Positions 32,485 through 47,172 are shown, counted from the first letter of the stretch. The stretch is 64,000 nucleotides of DNA from Panagrolaimus kolymaensis (GCA_028622995.1 JAJQJQ010000042.1:2108001-2172000); one strand, 5' to 3'. Notes: generated by a model from the letters alone, not told the origin. Numbers and translations are program-made.

Positions 32485-33790
32485 ATGTTTTCAAAACATT
32501 TAATTATTTCTATTGCTTCTATTCCTTTAATGGTTATTATTCGTTGGTTTGCTTTAAGCATTCCATGGGCTAAATCGGTAAGAAAATTGTTTATGGGTTG
32601 CTTCCATTTTGATTCATCGCTAGCTTTTTTAAAAGTTGGGTTTACATCTAAAAAATTGAACAACCTCGAATTCTTTTTTCTGAAGTTTCAATAACCTTTT
32701 TTTTGTTTGTAGGGTTTCTTTTGTGATGACGATGAAATTCGATATCCCCATCGAGAAGATACAATTAAAGGACATTTAATGTTTTGTGTATTCATTATTA
32801 TTTCAATTATTACAGTATGCTTCCTTTTTTCCACCAAATTCAATAACATCAAAAACTTTTTTTTTAGTTTTGCATCACAGAAGTTTCATTAATCAAACAT
32901 TTATCACAAAAAAATAAACGTGTTTATAAAAAACCCAATCGTTTGCTATATCCTTTAGTGGAAAATTTATTGTACCTTGGAGCTTGCCTGGCTTGTGGGG
33001 ATTTAGCTACGAGTGCTTTAACGAATGTTGGAAAGCGAACTGTTTCACGCCAGAGACCAAATTTTTTGGATGTATGTAAACCAGATTTTAATTTTTCATG
33101 CCCCATTGGGACTTCACATATTTTTGTTGAAGAATATCAATGCTTTGGAAAATATGATAAAGATGAATATTTTTCATTTCCCAGTGGACATTCTTCACAT
33201 TCCGTGTATTTTGGAATTTTTATGATTGTAAGTTTTAATAATTTCGAAAAGCAAACCTTTTTTCGGTTAGCTAAAATAAAAATTTTGAGTTTTTTGTTTT
33301 GCAGGTGTATCTTCAAAAGCGTTGCAAAATTATGGAACCTTTTCGAGCCATTTTTCAACTTATAATTTCCATGTTTGTATTTTTTATTTGTTCATCGAGA
33401 ATTAGAGACTTTAAACATCGTTTAAGTGATGTAGCTGGTGGAGCCTTTGTTGGAGCAGTGGTTGCTATTTTCTTTGTAAGTAATTTTTATTTTGCTACAT
33501 CGCTGCAATTTTTTGGGATCCCTCGTTTTTAGAAACGTTTAATTTACCCAAAAAATTCTTTTTAGTTAACCCAAGTTCTCCATTTTTTCCGTTTCGCAAA
33601 ATATGAAACAACGGATCAACAAGAATTTGGTGAATATACTTCACTGGAAGAAAATATGGATTTACTTTTACCTCAAATTATTATAACTTCAACAACGGAT
33701 GAAAATTCTTTAATGGAAAGAAAAAATATTATTGTTGCATCATCTCCGACAAGTGAATATGGTAGCGTAGTGACGACGACATCCGAGTAA
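32485..33790 (+). CDS. Animal-type lipid phosphate phosphatase (PLPP/LPP)
   Basis: Five exons: 32485-32577, 32713-32814, 32868-33227, 33305-33475, 33566-33790. All introns are phase 0; 316 aa. The LPP signature GFFCDDDEIRYPHREDTI opens exon 2. The three catalytic PAP2 motifs are complete: KRTVSRQRP (C1), FPSGHSSHS (C2) and SRIRDFKHR (C3). Six helices are expected, with the active site outside the cell or in a lumen. The extracellular loop has several cysteines (CKPDFNFSCP, YQCFGKYD). The tail is hydrophilic (SLEENMDLL, SPTSEYGSV). It dephosphorylates lipid phosphates such as phosphatidate and lysophosphatidate (family knowledge). Serves as the native comparison for the fungal-type PAP2 at 21037-22369. 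Confidence 0.93.
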
Positions 33791-36700
33791 TAATATTCCA
33801 TTGTTAGAGAATCCTTTTTTGGAAGCAAATAATTTTAGTTTTAAATTTTTAGTATATTATTTAAAAAATCGAATGAAAAATGTTGTGAAAAACTAAAAAT
33901 GATTGAAATATTTTTACTTCTCAAATATCAATTGCAAAAATAAGGTATCATGGTTTTTCTTTAGCGCCGACATATTTTGTTAAACATCGGTGTCCATTAA
34001 TGATTTTTTTTAAAATATTGTATTCTATTTTTCATTTAAAAAAAGCAATAACCAAATTTAAAATTTAAAACTTAAAATTTTGTATGTAAATAATAACATA
34101 ATAATAAAATCCCAGTTTTTTTGTTCCCTGTTTTACCTTTCTTTCTTTTATTCTTTCCTCATATTTATTTTTTTTAATATAAAGCATTTTACTCTTCTTT
34201 TTTTTTGTTCCATTTTTTTTGGTTGATTCATTATTATTCGAAGCATGCAAATTATAAGGTTACCATGCAAATAGTTAGTTAGGCGCTGTTGCGTGTTACA
34301 TTTTTCAAATTTTTTTTGATACTCTAATTAACGAAAGAATCAAGCTTGAAAATGGAAGAAAAGCTCTTTCTCTCATGAGACTTATTATTTTTATTTTTTA
34401 TACCGACACACATTCGGGGCAGCAAAAAAGTAATATTTAAAAAGTTACGTGGCGTGACAATTTTTTGTAAAAAAAAAATTGATCCTTGCTCGACGACCGA
34501 CACTTCCAAAAATAAATATGTATATTCTCAAATTTCATCCAATGTCACCCATAAAAGATTAAGAAATAAAATTGAAACAAAAAATAAATAATTTAAACCA
34601 AAATAAAAAAAGGAGATACTAAAGAATTTTTTATTAAATTTAAAAAAAACAAAGACACGGCAGAAATTTAATAAGCATTGTTGTTGGCAGAAGAAAAATT
34701 TGTTTGTTAAAAATAAAAATAAACTTTTTTTTTGAAGCGCAAATAAAAATATACATATTGGAATGACGTAAAACAATTATTAATTATTTTAAATAATAAG
34801 ACACGAAAATGAAAAACAAAGAATGAAATCTATTTTTTTACACGAATAAAAAATTTAGGTAAAATATCAAAATATTGTATTATTACTTGTCAAAATAATA
34901 ATTACTAAATTTTTTCCCCAACCATCAAAGAATTTTCCAGTAAAAACGAGAATAAGTCGCCTGCTTGTTGAAGAAGTGTTTTCACGAAATTATTAATTAA
35001 TGAAACGAATAAAAAAAAGATGGGTATTAAGTATTTTGTTGTTGAACGAGTCACGGCGTTTTTTGACTTTTCCTTTTTATAATTAATTATTGTTTTTGCA
35101 CGTTTCGCGTTTTTATATTGAAAAATGAGTAAGGTTTTTATTGTTTTGAGTGTTAAAAAATTATTGACAAAAATTCTTTCTTTATCTTTTTTGCTTTTTG
35201 ATTTTAGACACAAAATTGATTAAATTGATTTTTTTTTTGTGAGACTTTGAGTCATAAAAAAAATGACCCACATTTTTTAAAAAAATTAATGAATTTCCGA
35301 ACACTGTTAATTAATTAAAAACAGTCATTGAGAAAATACAAAACTTTACAATTATTTTTTCTCTCTCAGATTTTTTAGCTGTTTTTTTGTTGTTTGTTTG
35401 TTAATTTTTCTGAGTATTATCAAGAGAAGAAGAAAATGAGAAATAAAGGAAAAATAATGTAATAAGACTTTATTATTTTTAATTAATTAAAAAACTGTCT
35501 ATATTTTGCTACAAAAAAAATTCGACAACCATAAGTAAGCGTTTTTTAAATTTTTATTTATTGCCTTCACTTTAACTTTTGATTTTATATTCAAACTTTC
35601 TTTTAAATAGTTTTATTTTTTCTAGATTTTTGTTTTATAAAAAAGTTAATAAATCAAAAATTAATGAATCTCCAACATTTAAAAAAATTTTTTTTACAAA
35701 AAAAAGTTTTTTGCACAGAAATTATTTTTTATTCTTTGTTTTTGTACTTTTTTTTCAAGTTTTTATTATTATTATTTTTTGCTTTTGGTGCAAACAAACA
35801 ACAAATACAAAAATAACTACGAACAATCCTTTGTTGTCATCGTCGTCGTCGGCGAAGTTGCTGTTTTGCCGTCGTTTGAATTCTCAAAGGAAGAAAAAAA
35901 GCAAAAAATGCGAAATGTGATTTTTAGTTAACAAATAAGCAACAACCGTCGCTTTTTGAAAACAAAAAAAGAATTTAAACGCAATATGAAATTTAATTTT
36001 TATGTCAAAAGTCGTAATTAAGCATGGTTTTTGTGTTTTGGTTAAAAAGTGCTTATTACAACAACAACCCATGCCATAAAATAAAATGAAAACCTTTAAT
36101 AAAAATAATAAAAAAGTTGCTCACATTTTGTTACTCGAGAGTTTTTTTTAAATATTTTGAAGTCTTAAGTTTATGAAATGAATGTTTCATAAAAAAAAAA
36201 TTTAAAAGTTTGATTTTGGTTCGGCCTCATTTTTTTTTGGAATTTTGGAACATTCATTTTATTCTTCTTTATTTTTTCTGCAAATTTTTTTTAGTTATTA
36301 CATACTTTTTACAATTTAGAAAAGCCTCGTGCAAAAATAAAGAAAGATAAAATAACAAAGAAAATTTTATACTATTTTTACAATATTATTTATCCATCCA
36401 TATTTTATTTTTTTATTTTTTGTTTTCTTCTTATGTCACGAAATACTACAATCTTTTTTGCTGCTGCTGCACCACCGACTAACAACTAACTAACTGACTA
36501 CATAACTATTTTTTTTCTTTTTACAACTTTTTTTTTGCAACAGCTTTAAATTTAAAAAAGAGGTGTTAATTAATTAATAAATGAGTTTCAGCCAACTAAA
36601 AACACAAAAAGCCGCAGAAGGAAAAAAGGTAAAGAAGGAAAGCAAAAAAATCTTGGCATCCAGCTGACTGAGATTTTGGTGCCATTGCTTTCCTTTTATT

Positions 36701-38581
36701 TAGAATTCATTTTTTTACTTACTTTTTTTATAAATAATTTGCTATTTGTTTTTTTTTTGACAGCGATGGTTGTGGTTGTAGCGAAGTTGTGGGTATTAAA
36801 AAAACAAGAAATAAAACTTCGGTATTTTTCATTTTAGTTGTTTTTTATGTTGCAATTTTTTTACCACTTTTTTGCATTCTCCGCGTATGTTTTTTTTTAT
36901 TAAATAATAATACTTTTTTTGAGTGCCATTTTAAATTTAAAAATAAGAACGAAAAAACAAATATGAGAAAAAAATTGTGGGTTCCATTAATATCAAATTT
37001 TTGTGTTTTTACAAATTAAAATTCCTTGATTTTCGATAGAATTTCCTTTGGCGAATATTTTTTTTGATTTTCAATATACCATTGTATCGCTTTTTGGAAT
37101 TTTTTTTTACCCATCAATAATGTGTGTCTGTATGAGTTTATGACGAAGCAATAACGGCGCAAAAAAAAAACCAATTCTTTTTTTCTTGAAATTTTATCGA
37201 ACAAACACCAAAAAAATGTTTTGCGTTATAAAATTAAAATTATTTACCTCACTGCTTTTTTAGTTGAACATTTTTTTTCTTAGAAATTTACACCTATGTA
37301 AGTTTTTGAATTACATAATTTTTTTGTTAATATTTTACACAGTGCAACAATTTTTTTCGACGCTTACTCTTCTTCCAAAGCACATAATTTTTGTATTTCA
37401 TAATTTTAGAGCAACCTTTTTTTAAGGATTTTTAAAATTACGTGTTAGGTTTAAAAAAAGGAATGAATGTTGCAATTTGCAAAAAAATAAAATTTTATTA
37501 TAATTTTTGGTTATAAAACTATATCCTCTCTTCTTTTTTATTTCTGTACCATTGACATCAATTTTTTTTTTTTGCAATACTTTTTTTGAAGTTATATTAT
37601 TTCTTAGAAAATCTTTCTTCTTCTTTTTTTTTTTAAAGCAGCAACAACACTAAAATTATTATGGTATTATTATCTAGGGAACAGCTCTGAAAAATGTTTG
37701 AAAAATAATATATTTGTGGTAAATGAAATCCGTTGTTGCTGCTGCTTATTTCTGCTATAAATTTTTTCTTCTTCTGTACTTTTAAAATCTCAAATATATA
37801 ACACATACATACTTTATTTTGTTGTCCGCCAATCTTTTTCTTTTCTCAAGGGAATTTTTAAAAAAGTCTATGTCTGTCTGGCCTTATTATTTTTTGTTGT
37901 TCAGTCGTTAAAATTTTCTAAATCAGGTTGCAATACCTTTGACGACGCCCTTCAATAACTATTTTTAATGAACAGTAAAAATCTTTTTACTCCCTCCATT
38001 GCCATTTTTTCTTGAAATATTTGTGTTTCTTTCTTTATTTTCATTTTATATTTTCAAAGATCTTTTTTTTATTTTAGAAAGCAAACCAAAAATTTAAATT
38101 GTTTTTTTTTCACAAACTTTTGGGCGGGTGCGAAAGTCGTGTTGCAATTTTAGTTTTATTTTTTAAATATTTTTTACAATTTCTTGTAATATGTATTTTT
38201 TGACTAATTTGATAGGTTTACAATACTGCGTTGAAGTTACATAGTTATAAAGTTTTATGATTGTTGCTATTTCAAATACTCGATAAACGAGGGTGTTTGA
38301 AAAGCTTTTGATGAAAATGCAAAATTTAACTTTTTTAAGGATTGAAAAAAGAAAATTATTTATGAAGTTTACATTTATAAACTTTGAAGTTAAAAAATTA
38401 ATAACGTCTGCTTTTTCTTAACTAAATTTACAGATCCCTTTTTTATTTTTGTTGGAAGAATCAGAAATGTTGCCTCGATCCAAATAAAAATAAATAATAA
38501 ATTACTAAGTGTTTCTGTCTTCGATATTTATCCATAAAACTCAATTTTTTTAAATATCAGATCGTGTTTTAATTTTGTTCT
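33791..38581. other. AT-rich gene-poor DNA
   Basis: 4.8 kb of homopolymer-rich DNA. The frames at 34065-37204 are K/F/N-rich and lack domains or plausible splice structure. It may be upstream regulatory DNA of the large locus to the right. Confidence 0.45.
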
Positions 38582-39325
38582 ATGCTTTGTTATTTAAAAA
38601 AAGTTATATTAAATTTTCCTATCGATTTAGGAACCAAACTTTTAATAATGAATTGCACATTTCCTCCTCCGCCATATCCAGCTGAACCAAGCAGCTCTTC
38701 TTCCACAAATTCATATATCACAACAGCTTCCACAAATATTGATCATCAATGTTGGTGGAATAATAATAAAAGTGCCTTAATTCCTTTTTCCCAACATCAA
38801 CAACAACCATTTAATTATCCGTCATTACTTTCAACATCAATTTCTGTACCGATTGAATGGTATCCACCAACAACAAAAAAAATATCGCCGCCATCTTTCG
38901 AAATGCATTTTCAAGGACTTGAATCCATGCAGCAGCAGCGATTAGCTTTTGAACCATTTTATTATCCTCCAACAACAACAAATTTTTTTTCGTCGTCGAC
39001 GCAAGAATCATTTCCATCTGATCCAATTCCAACAACAAATAGTGGATTCGCAGGGAAAACTCAAATTAACGATCCAACAATGAATGTTGAGAAAAATTTT
39101 GAGGAATCTAAATTATCGGTGTTGAGCGAAAAAGAATTATCAAAAGCAGCAGCAGCAATTAAGCGTCGAAGGAGATTACGAAGACAAGGAGGAGGAGGAG
39201 ATAAGCGACTTCCTCGAAGGAGATTTGAAGCATGTTGGGGAAATTCAAATTATTCAATCGAAACAACAACAACGACAATGGTCGGTTTGAAATTTTTAAT
39301 TAATATTAAGATTTTGAGAAATTAA
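38582..39325 (+). CDS. Putative exon: S/P/Q-rich protein with basic C-terminus
   Basis: A 247-codon open frame from ATG 38582, or more plausibly ATG 38648 (MNCTFPPPPYPAEPSSS). The composition is unlike the surrounding junk: P/S/T/Q-rich stretches (FSQHQQQPFNYPSL, WYPPTTKKISPPSF), then a helix-like SVLSEKELSKAAAAI and a very basic run (KRRRRLRR, KRLPRRR). This looks like the disordered N-terminal part of a transcription regulator. No strong donor is seen (GTCGGT after ACAATG at 39278-39280 would be phase 0), so the 3' limit is open. It could be an early or alternative first exon of the locus at 51002-59244. No family recognised. Confidence 0.45.
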   Translation: MLCYLKKVILNFPIDLGTKLLIMNCTFPPPPYPAEPSSSSSTNSYITTASTNIDHQCWWNNNKSALIPFSQHQQQPFNYPSLLSTSISVPIEWYPPTTKKISPPSFEMHFQGLESMQQQRLAFEPFYYPPTTTNFFSSSTQESFPSDPIPTTNSGFAGKTQINDPTMNVEKNFEESKLSVLSEKELSKAAAAIKRRRRLRRQGGGGDKRLPRRRFEACWGNSNYSIETTTTTMVGLKFLINIKILRN

Positions 39326-40631
39326 AAAATTAAACAGATTTTTTTTTTAAATGGCGGGGAAAATCAAAATGTTGAAAAACATGAAATAATAAATAAAAAT
39401 AAATTCACTCTGTAAAATTTAAAATGGATTTAAAAAAAGTAAAAAAATGGAGAAAATCAAAAAAATAAAATAAAGATTTTAATTAATTTTCAAAGTAATT
39501 TTTTGAATATGAATCCGGACAAATGTTTTTTAAATTTAAAATAATTTATGTTTTTAATATTTAATGTTTATTTTTTTTATTAACCTTTTTTTTCAACTTA
39601 AAATCAAAGTAAACAATAAAGGTTCTTTGTGTCGTCAATTTTGCTTTTTTTTCTATGGCTAAAATAAATCAAAAATCACTTCACTCTATGATTTTCAATT
39701 ATCAAGCCTGCCTACGACATTCTATTGTCGTTTGTCGTCGTCTATAAAGGACGCCATTTTTTGTTTTGTTTTTTCACACAGATGGAAGAAGCAATAATAA
39801 TTATTTTATTTGTTCAACTGTGTTTATAAACCATATTTGATTTTATGATTTTTTAGGATGATGTTGCCCTTTAAGCAATTTTTCATTTTCTAATTTTATT
39901 TATGAAGAAACTAGACACTCGTGATTTTAATTTTTTTTGAGAGGTCTTGTTTGAGAATTTTTATATGTAATATTTCTGGATTTTTTTGTTTTGATAAATT
40001 TTATCAAATGTTTTTTTAACCGTCTATCAAAAATGGAAATGCGAATGAAAATTTTCTTTCTGAGAGATCCATCGTAATAAGTTTCATATATTTCTGAAAA
40101 TATACTATAGTAGCAAGATTTTATTTTTTTGAAAAATTTTCTTATCTTCTCAGTATAGTTTTCTTTATTTACCAAGCAGACAGACAAAGCGACCTTAAAT
40201 AGAATGAAAATATAATAATTGGACACAGAAAAAAGCGAATAAATTTTTTACTTTTTTCATGACTTTTTTTTTTTTGCTTTTTATTTAGTAACTAATACTT
40301 GATTCTTATAGCCATTTTCTAACTTCGTGTGCTTGCTTATGACCAAACACTTTGTCTATGAACCAACTAGACCAAGTAGTCATTAAGTTATAATTACTAA
40401 CGCTTTTAATTTTTTTCTTGCTTTTTTCTCACTCTTTTTCTTTCCTCACTTTTCAACTAACTAACGACGCTACAACTTCGAAGAGAGGAAAAAAAAATAA
40501 AAATGAATGACTTTGCTTTTTAGGTTAGTTGTTAGTTAATTCTTTTTTTCTCAATGTGTTCCCTATTTATTTTATTATGTGAGTGAGTTACTTGTTGGTG
40601 TGGCAGATTTTAACACTAAACACGCACTCTT

Positions 40632-40657
40632 CACACACACACATACACACACACACC
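40632..40657. repeat. CA microsatellite
   Basis: An imperfect (CA)n tract interrupted by one T, in otherwise A/T-rich DNA. Confidence 0.8.
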
Positions 40658-43600
40658 AACATCGATGGTCTTTTATTTTTCTGGCCTGCGAGTGTTGTTT
40701 GTCTTTGCATTTTTTTTATGTTTTTTCAACGTGAGCTTTTTCGAGCGCCTTTAGTTAACCAGCCAGCCGCCAGCCATATTCAAAACCAACGTCGAAAGTA
40801 GTGGCGGTGAGACGTCGAGTCGAATGCGTTCATCGTTCTTTTGTTATTTTTCTCGCTTTTTTGTGTTCGAATGTTTTGCTTGCTTTTTTTTACACGCCAC
40901 GTTAAAATACCACTCCACTCCACGAGAAATAGATAGATAGAGAAGAAGAGAGAGAAAGGGTGAATAAGTTAGTGAGAAACATATGTGTCCCCATTTTTTT
41001 CTTTTTAGCTGTTGTTTCAGCAACGTAGACGACGACAACCGACGACGACCTTTTCAGCCGCCAGCATAGAAAAAAAAATGTTGTTTTTCTTTTTCCTGTG
41101 TTTTTATCCATTTTTTTTCTTTCTTCTTTCGTCTTCTTTTTTTTGCGTGTTTTTGCTGCTCCATAGTTTAAAAAAAAAGAATGAAATAAAATGGGTTTGA
41201 ATCTATTACTTTACTTTACTTGTTTACAATAATACTTTCTCAAAATTACTCATTCGCTCTCATTTTTTTCTTTCTCTATTTATGGGTTGGGTTTATTTAT
41301 TTTGCTCTGTTTATCACGAGTGTGTGTTCTGTTCATTTTGGCATTTGTTTTTTTTGTTGTTGTTGTCGCTTTTCTTGCTTGATGGCATTAGAGCCATTTT
41401 TTTAATATTTTTCTCATGCTAAATCTCACGTATCACATTTTTTGTTTGCTAGCTAGCTTTATGGCTAAAATACATAGTCATTCTTTCTTTATTATTATTT
41501 TTTTGTAGCTCGCAAGCTCAAGATTTTTGATCACGCATGGATTTAGATTAAAAATTCTAGAAAAATTCTTGAGACATAGCTTACTTCTAAAACCCGAAAG
41601 AAATATTATAACCGAGAGTTTGGCCACGAAAATTTAAATGTGTTAATTTCGGAAAGTCTTGACACCAAATATTTTTGTGAAACTTCCGAAAAATTTAATT
41701 TCGGCATAAATTAAACAAAAAATTGTTAGAGATACTAAAAATATTTGGATTTTTGCGGCTAGACAAACTTATAACAAAATTTGTTATTTTCTAAAGAAAA
41801 CTATCCTTTGTCTTTTGAATAATATTAACCTTGACTACAAAGAAAAAGAATGAAATAAAAAAGTGAACTTTTGCACCTTTTTTTTTATCTTCGGCTTCGT
41901 TAATAAAAAAAAGAGTATACTCAGAAAATTGTTTCTTTCCTTTCCATTTTTTATGTTTGTGTTGGCTCCACTTTGCTCACTCTCTTTTTTTGCTGCCAAA
42001 AAATAAAAAAATAAAATCGTTCGTTTTTTTTTTGTTTCTTGTTTATCAATTTTTCTACTAAAAAACTTTCTTTTTTTGAAACATAGCAACAATATTTTTA
42101 TTTTTATGAGTGAAAGGATTTTTCTATTTTTAACATTTAAAATAAATATAAATGATTGTTTTTCAAAAATAATAAGTATTTGTTTTCAAACAACTTTTTT
42201 TAATTCTGTTTTTATTAACGGAAAAAAAGATTTTATGGTTTTAAAAGTTATGAGATTAATTTTTAATTTTATTTTTGTTTTGCATTTTTTGGAGCTAATT
42301 TTTTTTATCGGTGTCTTTGCTACTCTAAAAAAAATAAAATTGTTTACTGTCAATTAATTTTTCGTTCGAGATTCACCGTTTGAATTAATTTACAAATATT
42401 TCTGAAAAACTCTTTGGGAAAAAATTAGAATTTTCATTTTGAGAATCCGATTCTTTGTAGGTTTTATTGATCGAAAGTCAGTCCATCATGTTCACATAAA
42501 TTTTTTTTATTTATTTAGGCGTTTAATTCAGTCACATGCTTTTTCTTTCTTTTTCAAACATATTTGTTTAAGAGTTTGTTTCCACACATTTTTATTTCGT
42601 TGAGTTCAAAGAGATCACTCTTTTTTTCTCATGGCCTTTATTTTTAAGGGTTTATAAACTTTTTTTGATGATGCTCGCAACAAAATTAGCATAATTTCTC
42701 CATTTTGTTTTTGATGATTTTTTTGAGTGATAAAAATAGCAGAAATTAAAATTCCAATTTTGAATTACAACTTTTGTTTTTTCTCGAGCATGGATTCAAA
42801 TAATCATAAAACCAGTGTTTGATTTCTAATTATTCTAATTGCTACTTTTCGAGAGAAAAAAAATCTGCAATCAGTTTCAAATCACTTTGATACCCCGGAA
42901 ACTTCTTATTTTATTTTTGTCAGCGTCAAACTTGATGGATTATTACTTATTGGATAATTATCATTTGATCTGTCCTCATTCTTTTCTTTCTTGCCTCTTT
43001 CTTTCATTTTTTCTTTTGATAATATTTTAATTTTATTCTCCAATTGAACTCTAAAACCTCTTTTTTTCTCTCTACTTTGATCTCACACAATAACCCTCTC
43101 AAATAAAAAAATAAATACCCGTTAATACTCAACAAAGTTTCAATAAAATAAAAAAAATTACCCGTGTTTGTTTCATTTTTTATTCTTTCCTTTTTCAAAG
43201 ATTTTTATCAATCTTTCCTTCTTTTTTTTTACTTATCGATTAAGAAAAAAAACTGATTTTCATTTTTTTCTTTCTTCCTTTTTTTTTATTAGGGTAGAGT
43301 CGTGTCTAAAAATTGTATGTACAACAACAACAAAAAAAATTCCAAATAAAACAAAAAAATATTCGTGAAAATTTATAGCGGCGTTTTGATTTTTTGATTT
43401 TCTTTTTTTTTATCAGTGGAATTTTTTTCCTTCCTTCCTTCTTTCAAGTAACAGAAAAATAACCACGGCTTGCTTGTGGTTGCTTGGAGAGAGAAAAGAC
43501 TATCAAAGTGGCGGTGTTTTTTGTTGTTTTCTTTCTTACTAGAAGAATTTTTTTTGTGTTTTTTTCGTTGGTTTTTTTGCACATAGATTTTTTTTCTTCA

Positions 43601-46600
43601 CCTTTTTTGCTTGTTTGGTTGTTATTGGAGAAGGTTGATGGATGTTATTCATACTAATATCACGTACGTAGCCCAAGCTTGTAGGCTTTTTTTTTAAACA
43701 GTGTTCTGTATTTTAGCATTTTGTTCAAGAAAAAAAAAAATCAGAGTAAAGGTTATTCGAAAAAAAATTTTGGTTTGAAAATATGGAAAATTCTTTAAAG
43801 CTTGAACCTTCCTTTGAAGCAAATTTTGTAATATTTTTTTTACTTTTTTGATTGAAAAAATAGTATGCTGTTATTTAATTTTCGCACTTGCTTTTTCATT
43901 CAATAAATAAATTACTACGAACAAATTATAATCCAGAAAATTTTCTTTTAGTGACACACCTTTACCTTAGCGTTTTACTTTTGGTTGATCAAAAATTACT
44001 TTAACTCACCCTCATTAATTTTTTTTGCCTGTTAAATTTTTTTATTATTATTATTTTCCAATTAAATCTTTTGAGCTCTCTCTCGTTAAAGACTATTACA
44101 CACATTTTTTCTTTTATGGTTGAATTAAATGTCTAAACTACACACATGTTTTTTTTCTTCCTCGTTGACATTTTTTTGCTGTTATTAGAATCCCTTTTTT
44201 GAAATCCCACCGACGGATTAAGACTATAAAGGTTTTTGGTTTATGAAAGATGAGAATGATGAGTAATTATGTATTTGTTGTTTATTTCTTTTTTTATTTA
44301 TTACTAAGATAAGAAGATAATCTGCTATGCTATAAAGATACAAAACAAAAAGTAACTAAAACCTATGTTTTTTTTAAGAAATTTTTTTGTTTCGTTAAGT
44401 ATCTTTATTTCCAAGTCAAATTTTTTTTTATCTACATACGTCCTTTCTTTTTGTCATTTAGCTGATAAAAAAAAGTAAAACTATAATCTTCATTGTGATT
44501 CTGATAAATTACGTGCAGACTTTATTGCTTTCTGCGTCCCTATTTTCCTTTTTTTCTGCAAAAAAAAATATATCAAACATTTTTGCAAGAATTCCTAGTC
44601 ACTCATTTTATTTATTTTAAATGCCACTTTTTAAAAAAAAAATTTTATATTACTTCCATGAGCTGCTGCTCCAAAGCTTTTAATTCTCTGAAGAAGAAGA
44701 AAAAAAAACATGATATCTAAAAATAAAAAGAAAAAGGTTGCCGCTTGCTTTTATTAGAAAAATGATTAACTAACTAATTTTTTTTTTTGCACTTTGTACC
44801 TTTCACGCCCCTCATCTTTTTTTTTAAATTAGGCACAAGAATCCAATAAAAAAGCTATATTTAAATTTATTTAAAAAAAAACACATGTTTCTTATCCAAA
44901 ATTAATTTGAGTGTTGGAACTTTTTTTGTTTTGTTTTTGTATTGCAAAGAAAAAACTTTTATTTATTTTTAGTTATTTATTTTTTTCTTTGAATGAAAAA
45001 TAAATAAATGTTGATTTTGCTTTTCGTTGTTGTTGCAGTTAAATTTTTTAAAACTTTTTTGCTTGCTTTTCTTTCTTTTTTTTAGTATTGTTTTTCTTTT
45101 TTGCAAAAAAAATTCTAACAGCTTCCTTCCTGCTAGACTTGACTTTTTAATATCTAATTTTTCATCATCTCGAATTTTTTGGAAGTTTATCTATATTTTC
45201 TAAGGTCAATTTTTTTTTAACCTTTGGCTTTATTTCATTCTGTTGCTTGGAGTGAGTGCAGATGAGTTTAATTTAAAATTTTGATCAAGTACTAACTATC
45301 TTCTCAAGAAAGTAAATCTTTTTCGGGATGATACACATAAATATTCTTTTTGCTTTCAGTTTCATCTAAAAACAAGCATTTAAATAATAAATTAATTTAA
45401 ATTTTTTATTGATTAGCTTTCAATTTCTAAGGTTTTGAGTCAGACATTCGTCTCAAGATTCCATGTTTTTACTATATACACCAAAAAAAACATTTTTTTA
45501 AAATGCTTTTCAAAAGAGCAATTGTCCTTTCTTTTGCTATTTTTCCACTTTCCTATTTTTTTTCTCATACATAATTTTTCATAAATGTTATTTTTTTTAT
45601 TTTGTCTGAAGCTGCATTCTTTTCTGCTTCTCCTCTCTCACAATGATTTTGCTGTTTTTTGATGCTTTTTCTTTCTTTTTTCTTTTGAATCATATTTTTA
45701 TTTTATTTTTATTGTTGCTTGAAGTCGTCTGAAACTATTACGACACATTTTGGCCCAGAATATTTTTTCTTTCTTTCCTCTTCCATAGTGTTTTTTTTAG
45801 TTTAATAAAAATTGAGGGAAACAAACTTTGTAAAACCAAAAAATAATTTTACTTATTTCTGTAAACCTTTGGATGCTTTATTTTTTTCAAAGCATGATTC
45901 CCATTTTTTTTAGCTATTTCAATGGCAAAAAAAACTGAAGAATTTTTTTATGGAGTTTACACTTTTTTTTGATCATCGGTTTTTGAACAAAATTTGTGCT
46001 ATTTTTATTTAATTTATTTTTTATTTGGATTTGGGAAAAATTCTTAAATCGTTTCTATCTTTTTAAGCAAAAGTGCAACCACCAACAGCAACTGCATTTT
46101 TGATGGTAGTCATGCGCCGCTTTTATTTTTACTTTTTTTTGAAAAAAGCTAAACATTTTTTTTGTTTGGGTGATTCCAAGCTTTGATCATAGGTTCAAAG
46201 GGAAAAAATAAAATAAAAGTAAATAACCCATATTGCCAGTTGATGTTTTTGGTAGAGCACTGTAGAGAAAAAGAGTACAACACCATTCCACTTTGTTTTT
46301 TTTTCTAGTACGAAGAAGAGTACAATGTTTATGGGTTTTTTGTGTTTTTTACAATAACAAAAAAAATTAAACCGTTGTCTTGCTTGTTTCTCAGTTTCAA
46401 AATATGTATGTTTCCTAGAAGCAAACACAAAATCTGTGATACGAGGTGCTAGGTTGATGTTCTTTCTCTTTATTTCTGGTTTATTGGTAAATGTTTATAA
46501 ATCATAGATACCAATATCATGCACATATTTTAAGCATCATTCTATACCGTAAAAAATATTTTTTAGAGCATCCACGTTATTGGCTTGCGTTTTTTTTCAG

Positions 46601-47172
46601 AGCTAACAAAAGCATTAAAAAAAGAGTTTTATTTATTTTTTATTTAATTTTTTTGAGTTATTTTTTAATATATTAAACAATAAAATGATGTATGGAAAAA
46701 TTTTCTTGCATGTCTCTTTCTTACTCATTCAAAAATAGGTACATTCAAATTTATTTCTGACATTTATGACGTTAGGTTTTATAAGTTTTTTTATCTTTTC
46801 CCTAACTCATGGAAATATTTATTTATAGTTTTGGGTTTATGTATTTATTTATTTTTTCTTTAATAGTTATTATTGGTTTTAAATTTAATTGTTTAAAATA
46901 AAAATAAAAATCTGACGTCGTCTTTAAACTTTTCGTGTCCATTATAACTTTTCTTTTGGGTAAATTTATAGGAGTATTTTATAATTTTAAACTAACCTTT
47001 GTGTTTGAAATCTGACATTTAAGAATTTTTGTTTAAAGCAAAAAAAATTATTGGAAAAAACAAACAATTGTTTTAAGCCAAAAATAAATAACGTCTTTGA
47101 ACATTTTTTATTTGAAACAAAATTTCCAAAAAAAAAACCACACATTTTTCTTTTTTAATTCTTCATTGCTTT

